A stretch of DNA of 64,000 bases from Ectobacillus sp. JY-23. Lineage in GTDB: Bacteria; Bacillota; Bacilli; Bacillales; Bacillaceae_G. A model generated the notes under the pieces. That model saw only the letters and a list, made by a program, of their open reading frames with translations. It ran no database searches and was not told the DNA's origin. Shown here one piece after another: positions 8,402 to 18,239 of the stretch (positions are counted from its first letter, which is position 1; every line of letters starts with the position of its first letter). A program made the position numbers and the translations under genes. The stretch lies in NCBI RefSeq assembly GCF_023022965.1, contig NZ_CP095462.1:558001-622000 (forward strand). The letters run 5' to 3'.

Positions 8402-9331
8402 TCATTGTATTATATTTGTATAATAATCAAATTTATACGCTGTTGCATTTGGATCAAAATCTGGTTGTTTAAATTTTGGTGGTGAAAATGCCCAATAATA
8501 ATCTGTTCCTACAATATTTGATCGGACGCCTCGTACCATCCATTGTATTTGTGTCCCTGCTGGATAGACACCAGTAAAGTTATAGGTAAACTGGTCGCCA
8601 TTCTTTGCACCAGTAGAAGCAACCCAAGTGCTTGCACCTACTTTTCTATGGAAGAAAATTACATGTCCGAAGTTAATGGATTGTTTACCAACCTCAGAAT
8701 GGGCATAAGCATATACAGAAGCTACATTATTTGTAAAAGTGGAATAGCTAATAAAATCAAGCATTTTGCCATAATCCCACGCAGCTACTGTACGATAATA
8801 AGGTTCATTTTTTACCCATACATCAGACACACCATCCGCATTTAAGTCTTTTCGTACACCAAAATGTAAATGCGGGGCAAAGGCTCCGCCTTCATCTCCT
8901 GTTGCTGCAACCTTCGTTCCTTTTGTGACGTAACCGCTTGTCACAAAAATATTGGAAAGATGATCAAACTTTACATGCGCATTATCATTTTTTAATCCGT
9001 CATTGTTCAGGTCTAAATACATGAACATCTCATGATTTGCCATGCTCGCTGACAATACCCATCCATTCCAAATCGCATAGACCGGCTCGCCATACGAAGA
9101 ACCGAGATCCACACCGTTATGAGGGTTAGTTGTACCAGGACCGGTATCGCGCGGCTGATTGAATTTACTTGTGACCGTGAAAATGGAGCTATGCGGATTA
9201 CCAAGGTTAATTGTTCCTGCTCCTGTCGTCGTATTGCCGAATACAATGGTATAATCGATAGCATAAACCTGACCGCTTACCAGTGAAAACAACATCACTA
9301 CCATCAATATTTGGACGCATATTCTTCTCAT
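8402..9331 (-). CDS. secreted M23-family metallopeptidase
   Basis: This protein of about 309 residues carries a signal peptide and an M23 (LytM-like) domain that cleaves peptidoglycan cross-bridges or stem peptides. Zinc-binding motifs are HNGVD (HxxxD) and HLHFG (the HxH motif). Two acidic loops, DLNNDG and DLNADG, resemble calcium-binding dockerin or EF-hand loops and are unusual inside an M23 fold. The C-terminal third, after AWDYGKML, is a beta-rich extension of unknown role. The ATG at 9331 has GGAGGAG six bases upstream; a start at 9346 would overlap the previous stop and has no ribosome site. It is fourth in the operon. Confidence 0.85.
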   Translation of the reverse strand: MRRICVQILMVVMLFSLVSGQVYAIDYTIVFGNTTTGAGTINLGNPHSSIFTVTSKFNQPRDTGPGTTNPHNGVDLGSSYGEPVYAIWNGWVLSASMANHEMFMYLDLNNDGLKNDNAHVKFDHLSNIFVTSGYVTKGTKVAATGDEGGAFAPHLHFGVRKDLNADGVSDVWVKNEPYYRTVAAWDYGKMLDFISYSTFTNNVASVYAYAHSEVGKQSINFGHVIFFHRKVGASTWVASTGAKNGDQFTYNFTGVYPAGTQIQWMVRGVRSNIVGTDYYWAFSPPKFKQPDFDPNATAYKFDYYTNIIQ

Positions 9332-9345
9332 CGCGCTCTCCTCCA

Positions 9346-10671
9346 CTATTCATCCACAGACATAAGTAATGTTTCCGATGTGGCTGTACTCAAATTCTCA
9401 AATGATACAAGTAAATCCGCCCCCACCCATTTCACTTCCTGACTTAGTTGTTGCCCCGAAGGCAGCGGTAGCAAATCTTTCTTCTTTTTATTTACATCAT
9501 ATACAACCAAGCTTTGCTTTCCCCTCGCATCCGCTATGTCTGTTACAATTTTTTTACCGTCCGTTGAAAAGTCCGCTTGGTACGAACGCAGCTTTTGCGT
9601 TGCGCTTTCTTTAAATAATACATGTGCCGCTCCAGCTTCATTGACCAAATAAAGAGCGTTTTCGCCAGGGATGCCTTTAGAGACGACTATGTCTTTTCGG
9701 TCATCACTTTGCGCAACAAACAGACCGTCACTGATAACACGCTTACTACCCGTTTGTGGATGTAAGGAAATGAGCGCAACTTCAGGTGCTGCATTTTCCT
9801 TGACGGTATACTCTTCCGCAAGAATGTGATTACTTGCCGTCCATCCGAGCAAGCGTACAGCTTTATTACCAGACACACTATATACTGATTTTTCAGATTG
9901 TGTTTTTATATCATATACCCAAATAGAAGTACCGTTTGGATGTGCCAAAAGGTGATCTCGATTTGAAAAAAATGCAATTTGTTGACCATTTGGTGACCAC
10001 TTGGGTTGCGTAGCCCAGTGAATAACCACATGCTCATGCTGCTCCTCATCAATATGGCCTTGCCCCTTGACAATCTCAGCCATTTTCTCTTCGTATACAT
10101 GTTTATTTTCAAATGCGGCTTTTCGGCCTGCATGATCTCCCATTGGCGTGACTTTCTTTTCCTTACCTTGAAACAGAAATAAACCAAAATTATGTTCAAA
10201 TACCGCTTCCTGTGCATTAACAGGGTTTACATGCAATACTGGTGTACCACTCTCCGGCTCAGCGATATACAATGTTTCTGCTACAGTTTGAATGAATCGC
10301 ACATCTAAATTATGCTTTTCAGCAGTTGCGGGATCAACATAGATTACCTGTTCTTTGCTGTTATTATAGTTTACTTTCTGACCATTTTTAATTGTAAACA
10401 AGCTCGGTTGATATACAGACTGATTCACACCATTTTGCTGTTTTCCGTTTGCTAACAGCCCACTCAACTTCTGCAGCTGTTTAAGATTAGGACGTGTCCC
10501 CAACACAATTTTGCTACCACTTTCAGCCACGATATAAACTGGTTGCTCAGCGATGCTTTTGCCGTATGAAACGGTAGATGCTTGCTGTTGCCATAGGGTT
10601 GTGCTCCCAATCCCCGCTACGGCAGCAAGAAAAATAACAAACGTTCCTTTTTTATTAAAAAATCGTTTCAT
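9346..10671 (-). CDS. membrane-anchored TolB/WD40-like beta-propeller protein
   Basis: This 441-residue protein has a short basic start and a hydrophobic segment (residues 8-22) that acts as signal or anchor, so the body is outside the membrane. From about residue 205 it shows repeated propeller blades of the TolB/PD40 kind, for example PKWSPNGQQIAFFSNRD, ADFSTDGKKIVTDI and similar W/S-P-D-G-K-I patterns. Residues 40-200 are less clear. Such propellers bind peptides or glycans; the partner here is unknown. GGAGG sits 7-8 bases before the ATG at 10671. Its place between an amidase and an M23 peptidase suggests it scaffolds or controls wall hydrolysis, which is inference. Confidence 0.7.
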   Translation of the reverse strand: MKRFFNKKGTFVIFLAAVAGIGSTTLWQQQASTVSYGKSIAEQPVYIVAESGSKIVLGTRPNLKQLQKLSGLLANGKQQNGVNQSVYQPSLFTIKNGQKVNYNNSKEQVIYVDPATAEKHNLDVRFIQTVAETLYIAEPESGTPVLHVNPVNAQEAVFEHNFGLFLFQGKEKKVTPMGDHAGRKAAFENKHVYEEKMAEIVKGQGHIDEEQHEHVVIHWATQPKWSPNGQQIAFFSNRDHLLAHPNGTSIWVYDIKTQSEKSVYSVSGNKAVRLLGWTASNHILAEEYTVKENAAPEVALISLHPQTGSKRVISDGLFVAQSDDRKDIVVSKGIPGENALYLVNEAGAAHVLFKESATQKLRSYQADFSTDGKKIVTDIADARGKQSLVVYDVNKKKKDLLPLPSGQQLSQEVKWVGADLLVSFENLSTATSETLLMSVDE

Positions 10672-10718
10672 CAACAGTCCTCCTGTTCATGTATTCCGTA
10701 CATCTGTGTGTTTACGAC

Positions 10719-11471
10719 TTAAAAACCCCACCAATAGGTGTGCATACCTTGTGCATATTGCACCGCAAGATTTTGCCTGAAGGAAGGACTTGCAAGATTG
10801 GCTGCATCAGTCGGATTGCTGACAAAGCCCGTTTCACCTAACGTTGCAGGCATATTCGTATATTTGAGAACATAAAAACCAGCTTCCTTGACGCCGCGCA
10901 GTACAGAATAAGATGCTTTCAGCTTATCGTATGTAGCCTGAGCGAGTGCCTTTCCGTTCGTACTTCCATAATAATTGTACGTTTCCAGTCCACTCGGTGT
11001 AGATGTGGAATAACTGTTGTTATGCATAGATACAAAGAAATTTGCTCCGACATTGTTCGCATACGCGACCCGACTTTCGAGCGATACAGTTGTATCTGTG
11101 CTACGTGTCATATACACAGTAGCAGGATAATTTGCTAGCAAATATGTTTTACAGCGAAGGGCGGTATCCAATACAATGTCTTTTTCCTGCACGCCGTTTC
11201 CGATGGCACCTGGGTCACTGCCACCATGTCCTGGATCCAGTACAATAATGGGGTTGACAATAGCTTCTGTACCTAAATTGTACTTATTTGTAAACTGATC
11301 AAGCTTTTGTTTCAGTGTTGGGTTATAATTTGTTGGCGGTGGCGCAACTTCCCAACCTGCTTCGGGTGCGATTGTCGGTCCCTTATCAGCTTTTTGGGCA
11401 ATAGCATGCTCTGGTGTGAAAGCAAGACCGACCAACAGTAAACCAGTAATGAATGCATTTGATTTTTTCAT
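10719..11471 (-). CDS. N-acetylmuramoyl-L-alanine amidase (Amidase_3)
   Basis: This secreted protein of about 250 residues splits the bond between muramic acid and the peptide stem of peptidoglycan. After the signal peptide (MKKSNAFITGLLLVG) and a Pro-rich linker comes an Amidase_3 catalytic domain from about residue 70. Zinc ligands and catalytic residues are visible in LDPGHGGSDPGA, the EKDIVLD glutamate, SMHNNS and the late ETGFVSN glutamate. No SH3b or SPOR binding domain is attached. GAGAGGGG is correctly spaced from the ATG at 11471, not from the one at 11489. It is second in the operon, 66 bases after the PrsA-like gene. Confidence 0.9.
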   Translation of the reverse strand: MKKSNAFITGLLLVGLAFTPEHAIAQKADKGPTIAPEAGWEVAPPPTNYNPTLKQKLDQFTNKYNLGTEAIVNPIIVLDPGHGGSDPGAIGNGVQEKDIVLDTALRCKTYLLANYPATVYMTRSTDTTVSLESRVAYANNVGANFFVSMHNNSYSTSTPSGLETYNYYGSTNGKALAQATYDKLKASYSVLRGVKEAGFYVLKYTNMPATLGETGFVSNPTDAANLASPSFRQNLAVQYAQGMHTYWWGF

Positions 11472-11537
11472 CTCGTATCCCCTCTCCATTTCAATACTCT
11501 ATATGAAACGACAAGCGTCTCGCATAGCTAATTTATG

Positions 11538-12494
11538 CTACAACAAAAGCATTACATGATGAGGCAAGTCAAACCAAAAGGAAATGAGCTGATGACGCTT
11601 GAGATTGCCTGGAAAGATTTTATAATGTTGCACTTTCTTCTGTGTCTTCAACCATTTTTGAAAGAACGCTGTTTGTTTTTCAAGAAGAATAGTAGAATGA
11701 ATTTTTGCCTTCACAGTGGGTAGTGGTAAAATTTGAGGTTTTTGCACGGCTTCGACATAAAACCATATTTGTCCTTCGATATCCTGAATAGGACCAATTA
11801 GTTGATTTTCTGGTGCTTGAAACATATAAGTTGCAATTGGTTTCGATAGTTCGCCTTGTAACTGCGCTATGCTCACAAGCTCTTGTAACCCTTTTTGTAT
11901 ACTAGGATGCTGCACAATTTCATAAGCATCCTTAAAAGATTCAATACTCAGAAAATATCTATCGAGCTCATGCTTGTTTTGAAGGTTTTTGATATGTATG
12001 TATTTAATTGTCCGCAATTCAGGAACAGAAAATGCCTCTATATTTTGTTGATAAACACTTTGAATCTCTTGTTCTGAAACAGTAATGTGTTTTGTCAACT
12101 GTTGCTTCACTTGAAATCCGGTCATTGCTCTATAAATATTTTGATAGCTTTCTTCTTCAGTCATACCCAAAGATTTTAACTGTTTAATTCGCTCGGTCTT
12201 GTTAGAACCAAGTTGATTCATTTGTGCTTTAACTGCTTCATCGTTAACTATAATTTGTTGTTGTTTTGCGTAATGAAGGACTACATCTTCCAGACTTCGT
12301 TGTTTTAAAAACTCCTCTTGCCTTGTCATCATGTTCCCATACATATGACTGACACGTTCCCAATCTGCCCTTCGAACAACTGTATCACCTGTTATATATA
12401 ATAAGGGGCTATAGAAAAGCTGAACGTATAACAAAAACAATGTGATACAACCAATTAAAACAAGACCGGTCATATATATATTTCTAAATTGCAC
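11538..12494 (-). CDS. membrane-anchored PrsA/SurA-like foldase
   Basis: This 318-residue protein has an uncleaved-looking N-terminal membrane helix (residues 8-28) and an extracytoplasmic part. Residues about 60-170 match the SurA/PrsA N-terminal chaperone helices (TRQEEFLKQRSLEDVVL, LGMTEEESYQNI, ITVSEQEIQSVY). A degenerate parvulin-type region follows, without a clear full set of catalytic residues. PrsA proteins fold exported proteins at the membrane-wall interface; there is no lipobox here, so anchoring differs from classical PrsA. The GTG start has GGGGGAGA at short spacing. As first gene of an operon of four exported proteins, it probably serves as their dedicated foldase. Confidence 0.7.
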   Translation of the reverse strand: MQFRNIYMTGLVLIGCITLFLLYVQLFYSPLLYITGDTVVRRADWERVSHMYGNMMTRQEEFLKQRSLEDVVLHYAKQQQIIVNDEAVKAQMNQLGSNKTERIKQLKSLGMTEEESYQNIYRAMTGFQVKQQLTKHITVSEQEIQSVYQQNIEAFSVPELRTIKYIHIKNLQNKHELDRYFLSIESFKDAYEIVQHPSIQKGLQELVSIAQLQGELSKPIATYMFQAPENQLIGPIQDIEGQIWFYVEAVQKPQILPLPTVKAKIHSTILLEKQTAFFQKWLKTQKKVQHYKIFPGNLKRHQLISFWFDLPHHVMLLL

Positions 12495-12800
12495 TTCTCT
12501 CCCCCTAACATATACATTTTTAAATAATAGACGTCCTTACCCTTAATATTACAAACCATTCTACCGTTTTACAACAATTTTGTAAAATAATTTCAAAAAT
12601 ACAAACACGACGAAAATCATTTTCTTCGATGACTTAAATCTGTATATAAAAATGTAAAAACTAAATATAAACGTACGTCCCTATCGACCTTATCATGCAA
12701 TATAACTCAATAAATCTAATTCCTATTTACCATTTTGGTCACATAATGTATTTTATTTAACAATTAATACAACTATTGACTCGCGCTTTTATTTATACAC
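12495..12800. other. AT-rich gap with one palindrome
   Basis: This 300-base stretch holds no gene. At 12567-12587 TTTTACAA and TTGTAAAA form an 8-bp inverted repeat with a 5-base loop, 75-95 bases upstream of the PrsA-like gene. The operon promoter must lie here but no element is convincing. Confidence 0.4.
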
Positions 12801-12801
12801 A

Positions 12802-12834
12802 AGAAGAATGGCCCTTACAAAGGGCCATTCTTCT
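12802..12834 (-). terminator. terminator of the S8 protease gene
   Basis: A perfect 15-bp stem (AGAAGAATGGCCCTT with its complement) closes an ACA loop just after the protease stop codon. Confidence 0.85.
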
Positions 12835-12843
12835 ACAAATCTT

Positions 12844-15800
12844 TTATTTTATTCCTAGCTTTGTTAAAACATCATCCAACGTTCTTCCTTCAAAGCCTTC
12901 CTTCGGCTCCTGTACACCTTGCACGGTAGGATTTTTCTTCAAATAATTGTTTTGAATATATTTCATATCTGCCGCATTGACAGTACCGTCAAAGTTAATG
13001 TCGGCTGCGCGTTTGTTTGTGCCCCAAGCCGCTTCGACTGCTATTGCATCTAGTATATCGATGACATGGTCTTTGTTGACATCTCCAGCAGCAGCCTCTC
13101 CTACGTACACCTCTGGGTTCCACTGCGGCGACACGATGCCTTCGTCATTGATATATCCTACATGAAACGGTGTATACATCGTAAAATGTCCTGGAATATC
13201 CGCCGTTAATCCCATTTTTTCCATCGTGATTGGCAATCGTTCTCCTCGAATTGTTGCGTACTTATCGATATTTACAGGATACTCATTTCCTGCTTGGTCT
13301 TTTACTGTAAACGTAGCACCAATTTGTGAAGCATCCACTCCTCGTAGCCAACCTCCGCCCGTCTCACGTTTAAACGCTTCCGGCGCTGTAACATTACCAG
13401 AGATTTTGGAATATGTCGGTACCACACGAAGTGGATGAAATACAGAAACGGCAGATAATGTTTCATGAGTTGTATTCACATAAGTAGCTGTTGTGTTTGT
13501 AAACGAAGCAAATAAATTATAAGCATCGTCTTTCACCTTTAGCGTTACTTCCGCAACTGGTACATCACCAGACATAGTACCGCTCGTCAGTTCTACATTC
13601 ATATTAAGCTTCATATCTCTGATTCCTGACAATACCGTTTCACTTGTAAGTGTCGGCTGCCAGTCTAAAATGGATGGATGCGCTTTTACATCAACCACTT
13701 CCAAATGACTCTTGTTAAACGTAAAGCTGTTGGTTACCTTTTTCACGTCTTTCATATTATTAGCAACTAGTGTTACCTTTACCGTTTCTCCCATTTTCAC
13801 ACGAGAGTTTTCAAATGCTCCATACACGTAAGGCGCTCCCTCTGGAATAAAAGTAAAGTATTTAGCGTGCTTACCGATACCAGCGGCATTGTAGCCGTAC
13901 ATTTCTACATTTGTACTTTTCGCACTTAGACTAATTGGAATGTTATATGAAAATTCTCCGTTCGCATTAGTAAAAAAACCATTGGTAAACACAGAGCTAT
14001 TATTTTTCTCCATAATAAAGTTACCCGATTGATTAATAGAAACACCTTGATTTTTAAAGTCTGCAAAGTTCTTATCAATGAGTGTTCCTTTTAGTGAATA
14101 AGACATCGTACCTGGCTTATATTCAATGACTCCTTCTTGCAAGTCTGTGATAAAATCAGGTCCCGTTGCGTCCACAATCATATCATCCGATAAAGAGAAC
14201 GTACGCCCTTCTTTATTTGTGCCAATCATTTTAACTTTGAAATGACTTTGTCCATGCGGTGCTCTTATCTTTGTACTGGAAATTGGCTGATTTGGATCTC
14301 CTGTGAACGGAAAGTACGAACCGGTAAACACATTGCCAACGCTATATTTTCGATCTTCAACAAGGTTAGCAGTCTGGATTTGTCCCAAGAAGCCGAGTTC
14401 TTCATTCGTTTTTCCATCAACCAAGATAAAATCAATTGTTTCCATCGGAGATTTTAAGGTAAAATCGACACCTGGATATGGATTCAATAACGGATAAAAT
14501 ATATCATAATTAGACGGCATTACTCTCGGGTTCATCGCCATCTCTTGAAATCCTTCTTCTGTTACAACCAAGGCAAAAGGTAACTGATATACTTCATTCC
14601 GATCAATTTTATTTTGATAGGTGACAAATCCTTCATAAGCTCCTGGTTTAGCTTTAGCAGGCACTGTCATGACAACATCAGAAACGCGTTGCTGTCCACC
14701 TGGGATTGTAATGATTTGTTTATCTGCTTGTAGTGTAACACCATTTTCTCTAGCTTCCATAGAGCCACGCAGACCAGCTTGAAACTCTACCTTCACTTCA
14801 AAGGTTTTTGGGTGTTTATCATGATTTTCGAGTGTGACAGAGCGCTTTTTTGTGAAGGATTCTGTTCCGTAAAGAGCCGCTCCAAAATTAAGTGCCCCTG
14901 ATTTGACCTTGATCTCTGTTAGGTTCTCTTCTATAACAGTCTTAGATGGATTTTCTGTTAAAATCTCCATTTCGGAATGGAGAGCCTCATTTGCATCCAC
15001 TTGTCCACTTCCTGCTTCGAATACACTATAGTCTTTACGGAGCGGATCTGCGGTGTTCATCAAAATTCCCCTGATTTCGTCCGGTGTTAAATTTGGATTT
15101 TTTTGCAGCAATAGTGCTGCGACACCCGCAACATATGGAGAAGCCATGGAAGTTCCGGAAAATCTTTGGTACGCATAGTGATAGTTTCCGTTTTGCGCAG
15201 CACCATTCATATAAGACGGTACAGTAGATAAAATTTGTACACCAGGTGCCGTCACCTCCGGCTTAATTTCATATTGCATACGTGAAGGGCCACGTGAACT
15301 GAAATCAGCGAGGTTTCCCCCTTCAATTGTATAACTACCTAATCCCTTAAACGCAATGTCTACTTCACCTGTTTCAACGCGTTCTTTGATAGCCAGTCCA
15401 TTCTGATTTGTAAGAGAGAATGCGGGAATATACTGCATGGTTTCGCCGATATAATACGGAATATGTCCTTCACTTACGTTGTCATTGTAAAGCAGGACAG
15501 CTGCGGCTCCTTTGCTTTTGGCCAGCTTGATTTTATCAGCAAATGAAGTGACCCCGCGAGCGATTAACACGGCTTTTCCTGTTACATTTTTCCCTGTATA
15601 GTTGGTTGCTTGTCCAAGGCCCACATCTACCACGGAAAGGGTTGTTCCTTCCATCTTTGTAATATCATCCGTTAAATTCCTTCCCAATAAACACAGGTCA
15701 ACATCGAACGCACCCTGGTTTCCATTAATGCCACCTGTAAAAGTTGGAACGGTCAATGATATATCGTTCGCTCCGACTGTAAGAGCCAAAGTAGAAGTGC

Positions 15801-16959
15801 CGGGAGAAGATAATGTTTTCATGCCGCTTCCGCTATTTCCTGCTGCTACAACAGCTGTCACCCCTGCCAAAACAGCGTTGTTAACAGCGATTGAAGTTGG
15901 ATACAAAGGATCGTTGATACTCGCACCTAGTGATAGATTCATAATGTCCATATCATCGGTTACTGCTTTTTCAATCGCGGCAATAATATCACTCGCACTT
16001 CCACTTCCATAAGGACCAAGAACACGATAGGCGTATAAATCCGCTTCAGGTGCCACGCCTGTAATCGCTACATCACTCGTATTCTTCCCCTGCCCGGCAA
16101 CGATACCGGCTACATGCGTTCCGTGTGAAGTATAGTATGTTTGACCATTTGTGCTCTCAGGACGTCCGGACTTCCTCCAGTCGTCATACGTTGTTTCCAT
16201 TGGATCCGCATCATCATCTACAAAGTCATACCCCCCTTGATAAGCATCCTTTAAATCTGGATGATGGTAATCAATCCCTGTATCGATAACCGCCACTTTA
16301 ATACCCTTACCTGTATATCCCTCTGCATGAATTTGACTGGTATCGCCCGACATATTTGTCACAGTGCTTTTCTCTTCTTTTATAATAGGCTGCTCGAGCG
16401 CAATCGTCATATCGCTCCAAATTGCTTGTACTTCATCTAAATCTTGTAGTTTTTTAATCTCGCTGGCAGGTACAGTCATCGCAACCCCATTAAATGAGTG
16501 TTTAAAAGAATGATTGATTTTATAATCACTTTGTAGCGACTTTGTTGCTTTTCCAATTAGTTCATTAATACCCTTTTGAAAATTTCGATGAGACGTTTCG
16601 ACCTTTGCTTTTGCTTCCGCAAGCGACAACTTCTTGCCGCTTTCTAGACTTGCAGCAACTGCGGTTTGAGACGGTGCTTCCTTAAACTGCACAATAATAT
16701 GTTCCGCCTTGTCACTCTCCAAATTAACAGATGGATTTAACTGCAGCCCTGTTTGCTGCGATGCTTGCAACGTTTGAAGAGCTGCGCGCTGTTCATGAGA
16801 TAAATACTTCAAAATGTTTGCAGCAGAAGGTGTTTCTACTGCATAAGCGGTTTTCATCATTTCCGCTGTCGTAAATCCACTTGCTAATACAGCAAAAGCG
16901 GTAAGCCCTTTTAAAGCCATGTTGCAATGTTTTTTTCTAGCTCGTTTCTTGTTGCTCAT
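12844..16959 (-). CDS. giant subtilisin-like protease with cohesin-like and dockerin modules
   Basis: This 1371-residue exported protein is a Vpr-type S8 serine protease. Order: signal peptide (to about 41), I9 propeptide (about 85-185), catalytic domain with D226 (VAVIDTGID), H279 (SHGTHVAG), N375 and S604 (SGTSMASP), and an inserted PA domain at about 455-535. Fibronectin-like beta domains follow. Residues about 1042-1174 look like a cohesin fold, and 1290-1341 form a dockerin with two calcium loops (GDVNKDHVID and DINFDGTVNA). Carrying both halves of a cohesin-dockerin pair on one chain is notable. GGGAGTGGG precedes the ATG. It lies upstream of the wall-enzyme operon but has its own terminator. 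Confidence 0.9.
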   Translation of the reverse strand: MSNKKRARKKHCNMALKGLTAFAVLASGFTTAEMMKTAYAVETPSAANILKYLSHEQRAALQTLQASQQTGLQLNPSVNLESDKAEHIIVQFKEAPSQTAVAASLESGKKLSLAEAKAKVETSHRNFQKGINELIGKATKSLQSDYKINHSFKHSFNGVAMTVPASEIKKLQDLDEVQAIWSDMTIALEQPIIKEEKSTVTNMSGDTSQIHAEGYTGKGIKVAVIDTGIDYHHPDLKDAYQGGYDFVDDDADPMETTYDDWRKSGRPESTNGQTYYTSHGTHVAGIVAGQGKNTSDVAITGVAPEADLYAYRVLGPYGSGSASDIIAAIEKAVTDDMDIMNLSLGASINDPLYPTSIAVNNAVLAGVTAVVAAGNSGSGMKTLSSPGTSTLALTVGANDISLTVPTFTGGINGNQGAFDVDLCLLGRNLTDDITKMEGTTLSVVDVGLGQATNYTGKNVTGKAVLIARGVTSFADKIKLAKSKGAAAVLLYNDNVSEGHIPYYIGETMQYIPAFSLTNQNGLAIKERVETGEVDIAFKGLGSYTIEGGNLADFSSRGPSRMQYEIKPEVTAPGVQILSTVPSYMNGAAQNGNYHYAYQRFSGTSMASPYVAGVAALLLQKNPNLTPDEIRGILMNTADPLRKDYSVFEAGSGQVDANEALHSEMEILTENPSKTVIEENLTEIKVKSGALNFGAALYGTESFTKKRSVTLENHDKHPKTFEVKVEFQAGLRGSMEARENGVTLQADKQIITIPGGQQRVSDVVMTVPAKAKPGAYEGFVTYQNKIDRNEVYQLPFALVVTEEGFQEMAMNPRVMPSNYDIFYPLLNPYPGVDFTLKSPMETIDFILVDGKTNEELGFLGQIQTANLVEDRKYSVGNVFTGSYFPFTGDPNQPISSTKIRAPHGQSHFKVKMIGTNKEGRTFSLSDDMIVDATGPDFITDLQEGVIEYKPGTMSYSLKGTLIDKNFADFKNQGVSINQSGNFIMEKNNSSVFTNGFFTNANGEFSYNIPISLSAKSTNVEMYGYNAAGIGKHAKYFTFIPEGAPYVYGAFENSRVKMGETVKVTLVANNMKDVKKVTNSFTFNKSHLEVVDVKAHPSILDWQPTLTSETVLSGIRDMKLNMNVELTSGTMSGDVPVAEVTLKVKDDAYNLFASFTNTTATYVNTTHETLSAVSVFHPLRVVPTYSKISGNVTAPEAFKRETGGGWLRGVDASQIGATFTVKDQAGNEYPVNIDKYATIRGERLPITMEKMGLTADIPGHFTMYTPFHVGYINDEGIVSPQWNPEVYVGEAAAGDVNKDHVIDILDAIAVEAAWGTNKRAADINFDGTVNAADMKYIQNNYLKKNPTVQGVQEPKEGFEGRTLDDVLTKLGIK

Positions 16960-17437
16960 AATCCCACTCCCCTAATGCATGACTTTATTTGTATGTAGAA
17001 CAACCTAACATGCCCATACTTACTAATGAAAATGGTAATGGCTGCTCTTTTTTTTGTAAATTGGGACATTTTCGCCTTACCTTCTCCCAGACAAACAACA
17101 TATTATTTTTCTACAATACATGATGTGAGAGTTGAAACATACAAAAGATATATAGAAGATGAATAGCAACTCGCATCTTCCGTAATAGTTATAAAATCAT
17201 TTTTAAAACAGTAATTATTATATTCATAACATTTCCTTTGCGCCAATACGTTAAAAATAAACCCAAATACCACTCTATTGACATAATGAAACTTGAATGG
17301 ATATACAAACATGGCCGTATTTCTTTAACACTGCATGATATACATCCACGCTATTTTTCTAGTATTTCATAGAATGTAATAGGGTAGAGACTATGTTGCA
17401 ATCTACTCTTTTATGATTTGAAGGAGGTGAACAAGAG
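16960..17437. other. intergenic region without recognised gene
   Basis: This 480-base region separates the divergent protease and the small 17438 gene. Short open frames on the minus strand lack ribosome sites and have low-complexity composition. It must contain the protease promoter, but I see no convincing element. Confidence 0.4.
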
Positions 17438-17701
17438 TTGCGGCAATCAAAATCTTCTAGGGTAGAAAACCAGGTGTACTCCAATCGTGTGTTACGCTCA
17501 GAGTTTGATGGAAATTGGGAATCTTATATTTCTAAAACTGGTTATGTTATATACACTGCCACAGCAAATCGAGCAGAAGTAGAAGTGTTGCTTTCTGACG
17601 GTTCTAGAAAGCTGCTTGTATTCAATAGAGGCGGTACGGTGTGGGTAGGCGGTGGTGGTACGAGCCATTACAGCAAACCGCATCTTGCAATTAGTTTATA
17701 A
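17438..17701 (+). CDS. small beta-rich protein of unknown function
   Basis: I do not recognise this 87-residue protein. It has a basic, polar N-terminus (MRQSKSSRVENQV), then alternating hydrophobic strands (YVIYTATANRAEVEVLL, KLLVFNRGGTVWVGGGG). There is no signal peptide and no cysteine. The TTG start is well supported by AAGGAGGTG eight bases upstream. It stands alone, just before a field of IS3 relics, so it may itself be acquired. Confidence 0.65.
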   Translation: MRQSKSSRVENQVYSNRVLRSEFDGNWESYISKTGYVIYTATANRAEVEVLLSDGSRKLLVFNRGGTVWVGGGGTSHYSKPHLAISL

Positions 17702-17726
17702 ATAAGTTGAAAAAGAGTCTATTATA

Positions 17727-18011
17727 TGAACTAACCCCAAAAAGTTAGACATAGATGTCAGGCAGCCTCTTGGGCATGAGTTCGGTATTGAACCGGACTC
17801 ATGCCTTTTAATTTTGGATAGATTACCAAATTATCGTAACAGTTTCCTTTACGAGAGTATGCCTCAACTCATAGACTACTAGCGCTTTGTCTTTTTTTGG
17901 TGATTTTTCCTTGTTTTGAACGAAGGCATTCAACTTTTTTAGATACTCATTTTCCATTTCGAGCTGTTTAATACGCGCTTGAAGCGATGTGACTAATTGT
18001 GCATGAATCAT
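17727..18011 (-). mobile_element. IS3-family relic (orfA fragment plus orfB tail and end)
   Basis: Read on the minus strand, 18011-17823 encodes the coiled-coil end of an IS3 OrfA (ARIKQLEMENEYLKKLNAF). It then jumps to the last residues of OrfB (LKGMSPVQYRTHAQEAA) with the catalytic core missing. Position 17727-17751 is the element's end, TGAACTAACCCC then GTTAGACA. This is an internally deleted, inactive copy. Confidence 0.75.
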
Positions 18012-18239
18012 GGCAGTTTTTTGGGAGGGCGAAGAGGACTTGTTCCTGTTATATATAGGGGCTTTAGACTGGTTGATGCGGGGTAGTGAACGGATATGTT
18101 AGTTAGTTTTGTTATTTGTTCAGAAAGTGACTGGGAAGATATGGACAAGTGCAGTTTAATGAAACTGAGCAACTCAGTGTGACCTATCCAAATATTACGG
18201 AGCACCTGATCTTAGATTTTCCCTCTCTCGTGGTTCCAG

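Noticed and set aside
17103-17312. 69-residue minus-strand ORF
   Set aside because: Low-complexity AT-rich frame without ribosome site.
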